A stretch of DNA of 64,000 nt from Diorhabda sublineata (Eukaryota > Arthropoda > Insecta > Coleoptera > Chrysomelidae): assembly GCF_026230105.1 (NCBI RefSeq), contig NC_079476.1:10864709-10928708 (forward strand), read 5' to 3'. The notes below the pieces were generated by a model that saw only the letters and a list, made by a program, of their open reading frames with translations, did not search any database and had not been told where the DNA came from. Each line of letters starts with the position of its first letter. Position 1 is the stretch's first letter. The translations under genes were made by a program, and so were the position numbers. Positions 48,871 through 59,639 of the stretch are shown here, piece by piece.

Positions 48871-48904
48871 TTTAATATGACGTTTCGACTTTTCTTTAAA
48901 CGAT
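48871..48904 (-). ncRNA. Hammerhead-like motif at Penelope 3' edge
   Basis: The minus strand reads CGTTTAAAGAAAAGTCGAAACGTCATA. It matches the second half of the 58829 motif (CTTAAAGAAAAGTCGAAATGTCA). Only the stem II/GAAAC half is present. Confidence 0.3.
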
Positions 48905-49740
48905 ATTATTTATTTTTGATACACCTAGTGGGTCTTTTGATCCTAGTGCATTCTCGAAGAAATCCACTGTTTCCATAAAACTTAAAATTTATATTTCTTC
49001 CTCAAATAATGGTTTTTTGTAAGTGCTATTTCGTGTATCCGATTTTTTATATGTTTCTTTTTTGGCTTTTTTAATTATTTGTTCATTTGGTTCAGGAAAC
49101 GCATCTTCTTGTTGTGGTGTATGTGAGGGCGGAGCGGTGATTGTTCATGGATTAGACGCCATGTTCAGGATTGGTAGGAACAATATATGATGGATTGTCT
49201 TTTGATTGGTTGTTTATATTTGTTGATTGTTATATTTTTGATAATGTATTATTAGTTTCGATGATTGTTGTTTCCGTGGGAAATATGTAAACGATACAGC
49301 GAAAACTTAAATTGTGTTTAAATTTCGGATTAGATGTACCAATTTTGAGGAATGTGATTAACGAAGATTATTTTTTGATTTGGATAAGTTCTTGTTCGAT
49401 AATTTGGTGGAGTATAGTTGGACAGACGTTAGACAAAAGCAATCTTTCACTAGGCGTTATAAATCTACGTATAGGAAGAATTTCGTTATTGACTTTTGAC
49501 GAATCTTTCCATTTCATTTTATTAGGAGCTCGTATACTTCTTCTTTTGTTGATAGGTATAGGAATATTCCATTATTGGTTATTCTTCTAGTTTTACTCCG
49601 TTTAGTGAGCTGATAACTATTGCTTGTTTTGTGGAAAATTTGATTTTTGTTGTTTACTAATGGATGAGTAGGATTGAGGGGAGTTATTTGGTGGGATAGT
49701 AGAATAATTTTTTATGTTGTTTTCATCCATTGTCTTTGAT
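48890..49740 (-). pseudogene. LINE ORF1 (gag-like) fragment, I-type
   Basis: On the minus strand, pieces such as SLITFLKIGTSNPKFKHNLSF and a following VYI.PTETTIIE block (about 49370-49260) align by pattern with the equivalent region of ORF1 in the LINE at 55 kb. Further on, EDAFPEPNEQIIKKAKK (about 49095) and ETVDFFENALGSKDPLGVSK (about 48970-48920) form the typical ORF1 C-terminus. Same strand as the RT at 44.5-46.5 kb, so probably one element split by the Penelope insertion, with endonuclease lost. Confidence 0.6.
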
Positions 49741-51035
49741 TTTAATTATCGTATTTTCCGTACTTAAGCCGGTCCTGTTTACTGGAAGTTGATTTGCTAG
49801 CAGGCGACCGGTTTTGTGCCTCGAATAAAAACAATCAAGTTTGATTGTTACTGTTTAAATGCTAAATTCGTTGTTATGATGATTTACAATTTGCTTACTT
49901 TGAGATGGATATGAGGTTGTTGATTTGCACTAGTGTTTGCGGTTTTTCCACTAAAAAACTATGTTTACACTTGCAAAAATGATTTGTAGATGAGAGCTCA
50001 CTTTTACACCTATAATTGGAATTGATATTACCAAATTCAATAGGAAGCATCTATCTAAATTCTCAGCGGTTCATATAAAATTTTCAAGTAATTGTCAAAT
50101 TAAAAATAAATGATGAATTTGATAAGCTTGACTCTTAGACCGAATATAAATAGATACAAAGATTATACATTTAGTTGTAAGATATCTAGTAAATCCTCTC
50201 AATCTCACAGATCTTAACTGCCACTACCGTCTTTGAATGCACCTACACCAATATGTCTTCTAGTTTCAACTATACTACGTCTTGATTGAAGAGGTTTATG
50301 ATGTCTATATTTACAACAATGTACGCTTCTAAGCCGACTTAATCTTCATACTCATAGACAGTTGAAGTACATCCTTTATATGGGATCAACTTAACTTTAA
50401 GAAATAACCGTTCCGATTCGACTGTTTTATTATAAATACACTACATTATCATCATAGTAAAGTTGATTGAAGTTGAACAATATATATTCTGAAAGCCTAT
50501 TATCAATTTATGATCACTGTCTGATACAATTTAGTTCGAAGTTTCTTGGGCTTGCACTTTATTTATGTATACCATATTTTATTTTATCAAGCAGATAATA
50601 TATTCTGATAATGTCACGACAATTGAAAATATTTCATAAAGAATTAATAATAAATATAGATACTTGTTATTCTCCTCCTTTGCCGTTCACACCACTCAAA
50701 AGTTCGACGTTATGGAAAAGGGTTGCGAAAGACAAAGAGTGACATACCGATGCTCTTTCCCTGTCTATCAGCAGTTTGGGTAGAGTGAGGGTATTTAATC
50801 TTTGACAGTAAAAATGTCAAAATGCGTATCGAGGAAAATATTATTGATTGTAACGGAAGGTGGAAAGAAAAGCAAAGACGAACATTGTGTAGCCACGAAT
50901 TGGATATTCAAAATTTCAATGTGGGATTTTGCGGATAATAAAGTACTTGCATTTTTTCAAGTATTTATTTTTTTGTTCATTCATAACTTTTTGATATGAA
51001 ATAATGTCAGAAAACTGAAATATTTAATTGAAAGT
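49741..51035. other. AT-rich DNA, nothing recognised
   Basis: A 65-codon frame at 50802-50999 has no known motif. No repeats seen. Confidence 0.4.
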
Positions 51036-51862
51036 AAAAAACGGCGATATGATATTGACACTGACAATTTGCGTAAACCATTTCTAAAAATTCCCTTTTT
51101 GGTGTATTAGAATTTTTTGATTTTGATTTTTGAATTTTTATGAATGAATTTACGCTTTTTTGATATTAAATGGTTCGTTAACGCAGATTTATTTTTTTAT
51201 CGTATTGATGACCTTTTAGTCTATTTTGTAAATGTTGAGAGGTCTGCCTCATTAAGAATGTCCAATCTCTGAACTGTAGATTCTAGACCTCAAAATATGA
51301 GGATTCTGCTCAACATGCCTTATGCAAATATTCCTAGTTTAAATTTTGATTTTCGCAATAATTTTTTATGTTTTCACAATTTCTCTTTGAAAATTGGCAA
51401 TCTTACGTTTTTTGACATGAGGAATCATAATTTGCACTCTAAGTTAACATTGCTAATAGAGGGCGCTAGTTACACTTGTTTGTGTTAATTAAATCAAAGT
51501 AAACATAAATTCATTTATAAAAATTCAAAAATTCTTGAAACGGAATCTAATACACGAAAAAGGGAATTTTTAGAAATGGTTTACATTCATAAGAACGAAA
51601 AACCTATAAATGATAAAAAAGATCTAAATTATTTAAGTAACATTTATAGCTCAAATTTGTAAATTCTAATATAACTACAAATAATCTGATTAATTAAAAC
51701 TGCTACATATTGAGATGTAAGGACTGAAAAAAGATTAATTTTTCTTATTAGAACCAATTTCCATTTTGATTTTATTCTTATTTTGATGTTCATGATATAG
51801 GTGATCTATTAATTAATATAAATACGCAAATTGTCAGTTTCAATATCATATCGCCGTTCCGG
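51036..51862 (+). mobile_element. Penelope-like 3' end with inverted partial copy
   Basis: 51520-51662 encodes KILETESNTRKREFLEMVYI then HKNEKPINDKK...LSNIYSS-stop, the C-terminal tail of Penelope proteins. It is followed by terminal DNA shared with 25075 and 40004 (TTCATGATATAGGTGATC, CAAATTGTCAGT). An inverted copy of the coding end lies at 51076-51170, and the outermost segments (51040-51076 and 51826-51861) pair as GGCGATATGATATTGA and complement. The unit therefore looks like a head-to-head partial duplicate, a known Penelope arrangement. Confidence 0.75.
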
Positions 51863-52284
51863 AAGAACAGTGACATAAACATAAAAATGGGTCAAATGCA
51901 AATAAGTCCATAGACAAGGTCAGAAACACATCCCGCACACAGGGAAACATAGACGTAACTGTAGTTCCATCGAGATCTCCAAAGGGTAGTTGCGTCTCGG
52001 TCGAAATATCAGCCTTCCTCCAATGGAACAACGCCACATGGGTCAGTTGCGTTCTTGATACACGTGAGCGTTGTTGTGTTCTGTGCCACAGTGACGTGAC
52101 ATCAAACAAGAAACTGGATGGATTTCCTCTTGCAATAACGACGTATTTTGAATTTATAATGATAAATCTGAGTACAAAGATGTATATTTTACTTAGAATA
52201 ATTAGTAATTTTAATTATTCAAACGTTACTGATGGTTAAAAAAAGTTAGTTTGTTATTTTCGAGGTTCATTTTAAGGTTTACAG
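51863..52284. other. Spacer, possible 5' intron of the next gene
   Basis: No coding motif recognised. GTTTACAG at 52277-52284 is a plausible 3' splice site just before the first readable exon of the following gene, so upstream exons may lie outside recognisable sequence. Confidence 0.35.
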
Positions 52285-53102
52285 GAAAAACTGTACCTCC
52301 TCGAAAGATGGGTCCTTCTTGCAAGGATAACTGTATCCTGTCTTGTTCCAAGAAATTCACAGAACAATACAGAGCTCAGCTGTTCACGGATTATTGGACA
52401 ATGGGTTCGATACAACGTCAGCGGGATTTTCTCAGTGCATGTATTGAGAAACTTGCTCTGAAATATCGTCGCATAACTGCCCAAGAACCTGAAAGCCAAA
52501 TTGTGCTTTTTATCTGAGGGATAATAGTACAAAAAATAAGGTTCGAGTATGTAAAACCTTCCTGATAAATAGTTTGGGGATAAGCGAAAGAGCAATTCGT
52601 ACAGTAATCAAGCCACATTAAGTGGAACTGGAATTGCTTCTTTGGAAGACAAAAGCGCTAAACATGCCAATCGTAAGAAGATAGATGAAGAAATTCTTAT
52701 TTCAGTCAGGAACCACATAAACTCGATCTCCCGTGTTGAGAGCCACTACGTACGAAATGATACAAAGAGAGAGTTCATTGATGGTGATTTAACCTAGCAG
52801 ATATGCATCGACAGTATTTTTCCGAACGATCTGTAATCAATATGCAACTGGCAAATTATGATACGTATGCGCGGATATTTAACAAAGAATTTAATATAGG
52901 ATTCTTCCTGTCGAAGAAGGATCAATGTGAGTCATACAAAAATGCTATTGCTGATGACAAGAAGGAACTTGAAGACGCTTACCACCTACATCAGGAGGAA
53001 AAAGAGTCGACTTGAGAAAGCAGCGGATAAAGAAAAGTCCCAAAAAGGAGAAATCAAGTTAGCTGTTTACGACCTACTTACTACAAATTATTTCAATTTC
53101 AA

Positions 53103-53276
53103 GTAATTATCAGCAAGTATTCCATTCACAGTAACTTACTGCTTCATAATAATAATATTATTAATAATAATAATTATAATAATAATATTAATAATAATAA
53201 TAATAATATTAATAATAATAATAATAATAACTTACTTCCTACTGTCTAAAAACTGTTCACTTTTTTCTTTTTGCAG
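53103..53276 (+). other. Intron 1 with (AAT)n microsatellite
   Basis: GTAATT donor, TTTTTCTTTTTGCAG acceptor, 174 bp. Joining gives YKLFQFQ followed by VTEIGS, the expected continuation. The centre (53145-53230) is an imperfect AAT/ATT trinucleotide run. Confidence 0.75.
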
Positions 53277-53455
53277 GTAACTGAAATCGGAAGCGACAAG
53301 ACCGTGTGCTTCTTTTGGCATGAAGGACTTGGGAACAGGGGTGTTAACGAGATAAGAACTGGCGTTTAAAAATATCTCGACGCGTGTTCAAGTAAAAGCC
53401 CTGGGCAAGACTTTGTATTGTACTCAGACAACTGCGGGGGCCAACAGAAGAACCG

Positions 53456-53619
53456 GTAAGCCTCAGATAGTACAAACGAAAATTTGATTTGAATACATAA
53501 GTACCTACCTAGCATGTGTGTAGTAAATCGGCTACTGCGTTCTGTCACTTAGTAAACATTGATTCTTTCAGGCTTCTGGCTATGAAGGAAAATGTAATTA
53601 ACTTCCACTGTTGTTGTAG
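53456..53619 (+). other. Intron 2
   Basis: GTAAGC donor, TTGTTGTAG acceptor, 164 bp. Joining gives QQKNR followed by YMIALYLYAV in frame, matching the family. An alternative acceptor at TTCTTTCAG (about 53571) would add about 16 residues, but these do not fit the conserved pattern. Confidence 0.8.
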
Positions 53620-54036
53620 GTACATGATCGCTCTATACTTGTACGCAGTTGAGCATCTTGACACCCAGTCTATTACGCACAAGTATTTGATTCGCGGTCA
53701 TACGCAAAACGAGGGAAACGCAGTTTACAGCATCATGGAAAGATCTTTGAACAGAGCAAAGAAGTCAGGCCCTATTTACATACCCGATCAATATGTTTCA
53801 CTGATCAGAAACGCTCAAAAAAAGGAAACCCTTTTCATGTCAATGAAATGAGTTTTGGAGATTTTTACGATTTTAAAGCACTTTATGAAAAGATGGTTCC
53901 AAAACTTGCCAAGAACACAAATGGGGATGATTTTAAACTTCAGGATGTAAAAATCTTACGATTTCAAAAAGGAGAGGACACATTTTTTTATAAAACCAGC
54001 TACGAACAGGAAGAGTGGATTGAGGTTGAATTTTAA

Positions 54037-54529
54037 AATAGCTGATATTCACTCACATCTGCCATCACTCTAAGACCGGCTTATACAGGAAGAATCGCGC
54101 TAACAAATAATAAATTACGCGATTTGATTCCCCAGTTCATGAAAAATTTGATTCCTACGTTCTATAGATCTTTTTACGATTCCCTGAAGTGAAAATGTTG
54201 TGACAATATTTCTTTTTCTCTTACATTCTTACATTCTATACATTCCAATATTTACAAAATTTGTAGGTATGTGATTCTGTTTACACGTTTATTATAATAA
54301 ACTGAGTTCGACTCTGGTAACCGTAACGTTAACAGTGAAAGTGTCAGTTCCTATAAAAATAACTCTTCTTCGATAGTTATCACAGTTCTAAAAATTTATA
54401 AAACTATAGATAGCAACTTTTAGAACTATTCTAATCCCAGAGATATATTACTGTAAGTAGAATCTCATGCATTCATACCAAAACAGTGAATTTGTTACAC
54501 ACAGTGCTATCAGCTTTACACCTGTTTGG
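54037..54529. other. AT-rich spacer
   Basis: Includes likely 3' untranslated DNA of the gene before it; AATAAACTG near 54295 could be a poly-A signal. Nothing else recognised. Confidence 0.35.
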
Positions 54530-55652
54530 AAGAAGAATTCGCAAAAAACCAGCTCTTATCAACTTGACATGAAATGGCCTGTGCCAAAACAGGTCCATAC
54601 TCTCGAATAAAAGCGGATATATTTCTAAAATTAATGATGTCAAATACAAATGATGGGACTTCTGACTACAGAAGCTCTCAGAATATAAACCCTACAAAAA
54701 CATACTCTTCTGCACTTAGTCAACCACAATTTCCTACAAAACATCAAGCATTTGTTTTATCCAACTATTGATAATCTGAAAATTCAAGATTACCTGATAT
54801 CAATTGAAGAACTAATCGGTCCAAAAAATATACTATTCACATCGAGCTTGTCAAACAATAGAATGTTCATGTACCTCGCAAATGAAGATACTGTAGATGC
54901 AACACTCCGATCCAAGCCCGAAAGCTTATAACACCTTCCGAAAGATTAATACTCTCAAATGTATGCCACACCATACCACACCACATCAGCTCTAATCAAT
55001 GAACTTAACAAAATAGGTCTCAATACACTCACCAATGTCTTTCCTCAAAATTAGCTCCACAATTCCGGAATATAACCACATCTACAGATTCAGAAGACAA
55101 ATCTTTATTTCATCATCCACAATCCAAATACACGATTGTCTAATGATCACACACGAGAACACCAGCTACAGAATTTATCTATCCCAAGACCGTCTACTAT
55201 GTTTTTCATGCAAAAAACCAGGTCATACTGCAGCAAACTGTAAGAACCCCCAATTACAAACTTATGAAGAACCCCAAATAACTGAACTACCACAAAACCC
55301 CACCCAACCTTCTCGGCAGGTACAAAATACCGAAGACAATATTCCCCAAGCACATATCGAGATCTTATCAGAAACCCCTATAACACCTCACTCCCAGAAT
55401 GTATCCCCCATAAACATAAAAGAAATTCCGCAAAACAGCACCAAATGCAACTACAAGCAAATAATTACGCCTCCTCCTCAACCAGAAGGAAACGAACCAG
55501 AGAACCCTAAGAAACCTTCTTTCCCTAAACCAAATAGGCCAAGTAAAAAGCCTAAAAATAAACCAGAAATCTCAACAGTAATTCTCATGGGACCAATTAG
55601 AAAAGTCATTTCAGAACAGAATCCTCCTTTCAACCAATTTCAAATACAATAA
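54530..55652 (+). pseudogene. LINE ORF1 (gag-like) of the most complete LINE
   Basis: Plus-strand ORF1 with a few stops. Fragments from 54574; ALINELNKIGLNTLTNVFP (about 54990); an uninterrupted frame 55035-55652 starting in SFLKISSTIPEYNHIYRFRR, then THENTSYRIYLS, the CCHC zinc knuckle CFSCKKPGHTAANC (55200-55242), and a long Pro/Asn/Lys-rich tail. ORF1 binds element RNA during retrotransposition. One classical knuckle is seen, where I-type elements often have one to three. No polyA or TSD found at the 5' end. Confidence 0.85.
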
Positions 55653-58395
55653 CAACGAACCGCTCAGGCAATTTAACAGCTTCTACAAGAACCGAATAAA
55701 TACTGAAATAGCTTGCGGAGGAGTAGCAATATCTCTCCATTCATCCAAATGATGGGAAACCAACTAGATTTAACATACAATCAGGACAGGCTTCATGTAT
55801 TGACCTCACTATCTGTGACCCAACTTTGACTCCAGCTCTTTCCTGGGATCGGCTGGACTATACCTACAACAGTGACCACTATCAAATCGTTATTCATAAC
55901 AATAGAAAACCAAATCACAATCACGACTATCCAAAATGGAACTTAAAAAAGCAGATTGGGCTCTTTTCAAAACAATTATTTCAAATAGTTTGACAACTTA
56001 CATAATTCCAACAACTATAGACGAAGCTTTATAAAACCTTATTAGCATCTTTCAGCAAGCAGCAAACATATCCATCGGAAGAACTACGAATAGCGACTAC
56101 GAATCAGCAATTAGGAGCAACAAAAAAGCTTTCAATAGATATAAAAGATAAAATACACCAGCAAACAAAATCGAATTTTTGAAAACTCTGATATAGATCA
56201 GTCCTGGATAATACAATAGACTTAGAAAGTGAAATCAACGAAGCATTTGTCCTAAAAAACAGCTGTTTAGCTATTTTCTTTGACATTAACCGAGCTTTTG
56301 ACATTACAAATCATTACATCATAAAAAAATTATACGAATTCAACATACATCGTCACTGCCTGGTTTTTATCAAAAACTTCCTGAGAAATGAAACATTTTA
56401 AGTAAAAATCAACGGCGCCACCTCCGAAAAAACATATTTCAATAATGGTATACCCCAAGGATCAATCATAAGTCCCACACTCTTTATCATCGCTATCAAC
56501 GACATCCTGAAAAACTTAAAGTTACCAGTAAAAGCTCGACTATACGCAGATGATTTGGTTGTTTACTGTAAAGGAAAAAATATTAAAAATCTTTTCTCAC
56601 AAAGTCAGGCTTCTATCCATAACTTAGAACTGTGGTCACAAAAAACTGGTTTTACTTTTTCAACTGCAAAGACATTCTTTTCTCAAGACCAAAGAACATA
56701 CCAAAAGTATCGGTATTTAAACTTTATAATGAAGACAAAAAAATGGAAACATTAATAAAATTTCTCGGTATACTATTCGACCACACACTAAGCTGGAACT
56801 ATCATATTAGAAATCTTCTCCTAGCTTGCAACAAACGATTAAACTTACTGAAAATGCTAACGAACAAAGAATAGGGTACAGATCGAAAAACATTACTAAC
56901 ATTGTACCGAACACGTATTCGATCAAAACTAGATTGTGGATCAATTGTATATTCAAAAGCTAACAAATCGCTTCTGAAAAAACTCGATAGCTTTCACAAC
57001 TCAGCCTTACGTTTGATGATAGGTGCATTCAAAACAACACCAGTGGAAAGTCTGTACTGCAATCAGGGGAACCATCCTTGGGAGACAGAAGAATATATTT
57101 GAGCCTTGAACATTACTAACATTGTACCGAACACGTATTCGATCAAAACTAGATTATGGATCAATTGTATATTCAAAAGCTAACAAATCGCTTCTGAAAA
57201 AACTCAATAGCTTTCACAACTTAGCCTTACGTTTGATAATAGGTGCATTTAAAACAACACCAGTGGAAAGTCTGTACTGCAATCAGGGGAACCATCCTTG
57301 GGAGACATAAGAATATATTTGAGCCTTACATATGCAGCCAAACTAAAATTCAATCCTTCCAATCCAACCCTCCAAAACTGCTTCTCCAAGAAATTCCCAA
57401 ATCTTTTTTCAAATAAACCCAGAACCCCCAAACCTTTCTATGCTAGAATTCGATCAAATCTAAGCGAATTAAATTTCTTTATTCCTGAATGCCTTCCTAT
57501 CGAGTCTTCTCAGACTCCACCATGGACATTAGAAAGCACCAAATTCATTACCCAGCTCACCTAGGAAGGCGGACACTTAAATAACATACTCAATGAGTAC
57601 AAAAACTCTGTACATATTTACACAGACGCATCAATATCTCAAGACGGTACGGGTATCGCAATCATTACATCAACCTCCAAATATATGCTAAAAGGCTAAA
57701 AGCTCCTTCAGCCGCATCCACCTTCACTGCTGAATTATATGTAATATATCGAGCTACAACCATCGCCGTTTCATCAAACAAACCTAATCATCTCATACTC
57801 ACAGACTCCCGTAGCTCAATCCAAAATCTGCAAAAAATTCACACCACAAATCCGTTAGCAATCAAAATTAAGCAACAACAAATAGTATTATGTTGGATCC
57901 CCAGGAAGCTGTAAATAGTGATGTGCGGAGTGCGCGAACTTTTTAATTACGTTAAAACGTTAAGTGCTTAATGAATGGGAGAACAATACACATAAACTCC
58001 GCGAAGTGAAAAACTCAGTAAAACCATGGTCAATACTACCGAAAAATTCTAACACTTCTGCGTCTAGGCCATACGCGTCTGACGCATAGCTACTTATTTG
58101 ATGCGAAACCTGAACCAAAATGTAGCAACTGCAATTGTAAATTTACTATAAAACACATAATCGCAGAATGTCCATTTCTTAACTCAGAAAGATCATCATC
58201 AAATCTACCACACGGAATAATACGTGAAATTTTAGGACCTAAATACAATATTACTTACCTTAAAAATTACTTTAAACAGATCTCTATCATAAATTTAATT
58301 CAACAAATATTCATAGATAAAATACTTAAAATTTACTAAATTGCTAATAACCAGTATACGGTTGATGCGAAATTTGTAATAAAAAAAAAGCTTTT
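55653..58395 (+). pseudogene. LINE ORF2 (endonuclease remnant, RT, RNase H), I-type
   Basis: Most of the endonuclease is deleted; only its end remains (CIDLTICDPTLTPALSW, YNSDHYQIVIH, 55795-55900). RT: FFDINRAFDITNH (about 56277), NGIPQGSIISPTLFIIAIND (about 56440), ARLYADDLVVY (catalytic YADD intact, about 56530), ELWSQKTGFTFS, LIKFLGILFDHTLSW. A 220-bp tandem duplication of the YRTRIRSKLD...TTPVESLYC region follows. RNase H: VHIYTDASISQDGTGIA (57607), AELYVIYRA (57730) and LILTDSRSSIQ (57795) keep Asp, Glu and Asp. C-terminal CSNCNCKF..KHIIAECP (about 58115-58170), stop near 58340, poly-A-like A9 at 58379. Confidence 0.9.
56889..57328 (+). repeat. 220-bp tandem duplication within LINE ORF2
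   Basis: Two copies, 56889-57108 and 57109-57328, start AACATTACTAACATTGTACC and end near TATTTGAGCCTT. I count about six base differences, so roughly 97% identity. The duplication repeats a whole protein segment and arose after the element inserted, or in a recent source copy. Confidence 0.95.
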
Positions 58396-58795
58396 TTCAC
58401 TAATTTGGATTTTTTTCCCTTTCCAACTAATTTAAACAGTGTACTTTACTTGAATTTATGGTTTTTGTGAAATAGCTCGCAAACATCTTTTATTCCTTGT
58501 TTTTTTTTAATTCAGTGGCGAAATTTGGATAACATTGCTGAGAGAATTAACATTTACGACAGTTTGTGCCTTCTACGATTTTAAGAGAAACAATGACGTA
58601 ATTGTATTTGTAGGGGTGGGAATTTAGGGTTGAAATTGGAGTGATTAAATCTTAATCCCTGCTAAATGAAAGTTGAGTATATATTCTATATACTCTCAAC
58701 ATACCATTATTTTATGTCACATACAGCGTTATGAATTATATGTTTTATACAAATGCAAATCGTTTTTTCACTCCCCTGTAAAATTGAAAGTTTTG
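58396..58795. other. AT-rich DNA, nothing recognised
   Basis: No coding motif. Confidence 0.4.
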
Positions 58796-58880
58796 CATTT
58801 ACGTCACAGTTCTTCCGGAACGGAGTTATTTTGATAAAGACTTAAAGAAAAGTCGAAATGTCAAATATTATCTTTTCTCC
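58796..58880 (+). ncRNA. Penelope terminal-repeat fragment with hammerhead-like core
   Basis: TTTTGATAAAGACTT, loop AAAGAA, AAGTCGAAATGTCA (58829-58866): a UGAUAA box, a GACTT/AAGTC stem and GAAA. The preceding words ACGTCACAGTTCTTCC and GGAACGG recur as a reverse complement at 51850-51880. The 3' half matches 48871. Likely a lone pseudo-LTR end; function untested. Confidence 0.4.
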
Positions 58881-58975
58881 AAAAATTATTGAAAAAAAAA
58901 ATCTAATTTTAAAACAGAAGAGACCTAAAATCGAGATCATTTAGATGCATTAATACATCAAAAGGTCTATGAAAT

Positions 58976-59105
<130 letters not shown>

Positions 59106-59220
59106 TTGTAAAAAAACTATTTGCCAACTATATGTATTATGAGCAGTGGCAGGGAACGTGGCAGCTAAACACCAAAGTGAACTAACTGTAATATATTTTA
59201 CTTATGTATTCATCGTCTGA

Positions 59221-59342
59221 AATTATGATCAAATACACTATAAGAAACATGTATAAAAAAATTCTACTTACTTATTTGATTTTTGTAAGTAGAAATTTTA
59301 TTATTTTTATACATATTTCTTATTTTGTATTTGATCATAGTT
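59221..59342. repeat. Inverted repeat, about 52-bp arms
   Basis: ATTATGATCAAATACA..ATAAGAAACATGTATAAAAA..TTCTACTTA pairs with TAAGTAGAA..TTTTTATACATATTTCTTAT..TGTATTTGATCATA, loop about 15 bp. Probably a small MITE-like foldback, overlapping the following tandem duplication. Confidence 0.85.
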
Positions 59343-59490
59343 TTAAGTGAGTTTTTAAGGAGAACAAGCATGGCTAAGGAAATGTTGCCATGCTTGTTTT
59401 ATTATTTTTATACATATTTGTTATATTGTATTTGACCATAGTTTTTAAGGAGAACAATCATGGCTAAGAAAATATTGCCATGCTTGTCCC
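59307..59490 (+). repeat. About 90-bp tandem duplication, each with a hairpin
   Basis: Two copies (about 59307-59400 and 59401-59490) share TTTTTATACATATTTSTTAT, TGTATTTGA.CATAGTTTT, TTTTTAAGGAGAACAA.CATG. Each contains CATGGC....GCCATGCTTG; the first is a perfect 10-bp stem CAAGCATGGC/GCCATGCTTG (59367-59398), the second has one mismatch. Confidence 0.85.
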
Positions 59491-59639
59491 GCGTCTCCAG
59501 ACTTGGTAATGTACTGTTACTCCGGAAAATAAATAAAATTAAAATTATGTATTCTTTTTTCGATAGCCACGATGTTTCCTTCTTTTCGTGTTGTCATTAG
59601 TAATATCAGTCTTCCTACCAGAGGAATCAAAATGTTGTC
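59491..59639. other. Short spacer, nothing recognised
   Basis: No feature seen. Confidence 0.4.

Larger units (their letters stand above)
46521..48904 (+). mobile_element. Penelope-like retroelement, interrupted
   Basis: Plus strand. RT part (46521-47138): blocks readable as DKPTLLSRPIVASIITPFEPL, LPPNYVLLGLDLISLFSN (catalytic-Asp block, about 46750), LTFIFNNTYFSYNN, QIFGTPMGSSISSILADYVMD (about 46945) and KYVDDIILS (catalytic box, intact, about 47058). After the inserted 1.23-kb element the frame resumes with IQFTIEKKNN (48376) and goes on to a GIY-YIG-type endonuclease remnant, NIVYEIPCLHCDKKYIGQ (48750-48805). A hammerhead-like motif lies at its 3' edge. Several stops are present; the 5' part is missing. 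Confidence 0.9.
52285..54036 (+). pseudogene. Intron-containing DUF7869-like transposon-associated gene
   Basis: Exons 52285-53102, 53277-53455 and 53620-54036. Exon 1: MGPSCKDNC.LSC, FTDYWTMGSIQRQRDFL, VRVCKTFLINSLGISE, ISRVESHYVRNDTKREFIDG, FFLSKKDQCESYKNA, GEIKLAVYDL. Exon 2: VCFFWHEGLGNRGVNEI, FVLYSDNCGGQQKN. Exon 3: YMIALYLYAVEHLDTQSITH, GHTQNEGNAVYSIME, SGPIYIPDQYVSLIRNA, then FYKTSYEQEEW...EVEF-stop. The order matches a family of repeat-associated insect proteins with an RNase H-like core (acidic D in YSDNC). Three frameshifts (about 52505, 52800, 53825) and two stops disable it; splice sites are intact. Mobilising role is inference. Confidence 0.7.

Noticed and set aside
49312..49590. 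Plus-strand 92-codon hydrophobic frame resembling a membrane protein
   Set aside because: The minus strand reads as LINE ORF1 at the same place; hydrophobicity is a by-product of antisense AT-rich codons.
52272..52618. Minus-strand open frames of 107 and 66 codons
   Set aside because: They lie opposite exon 1 of the DUF7869-like gene, whose plus-strand motifs are clear.
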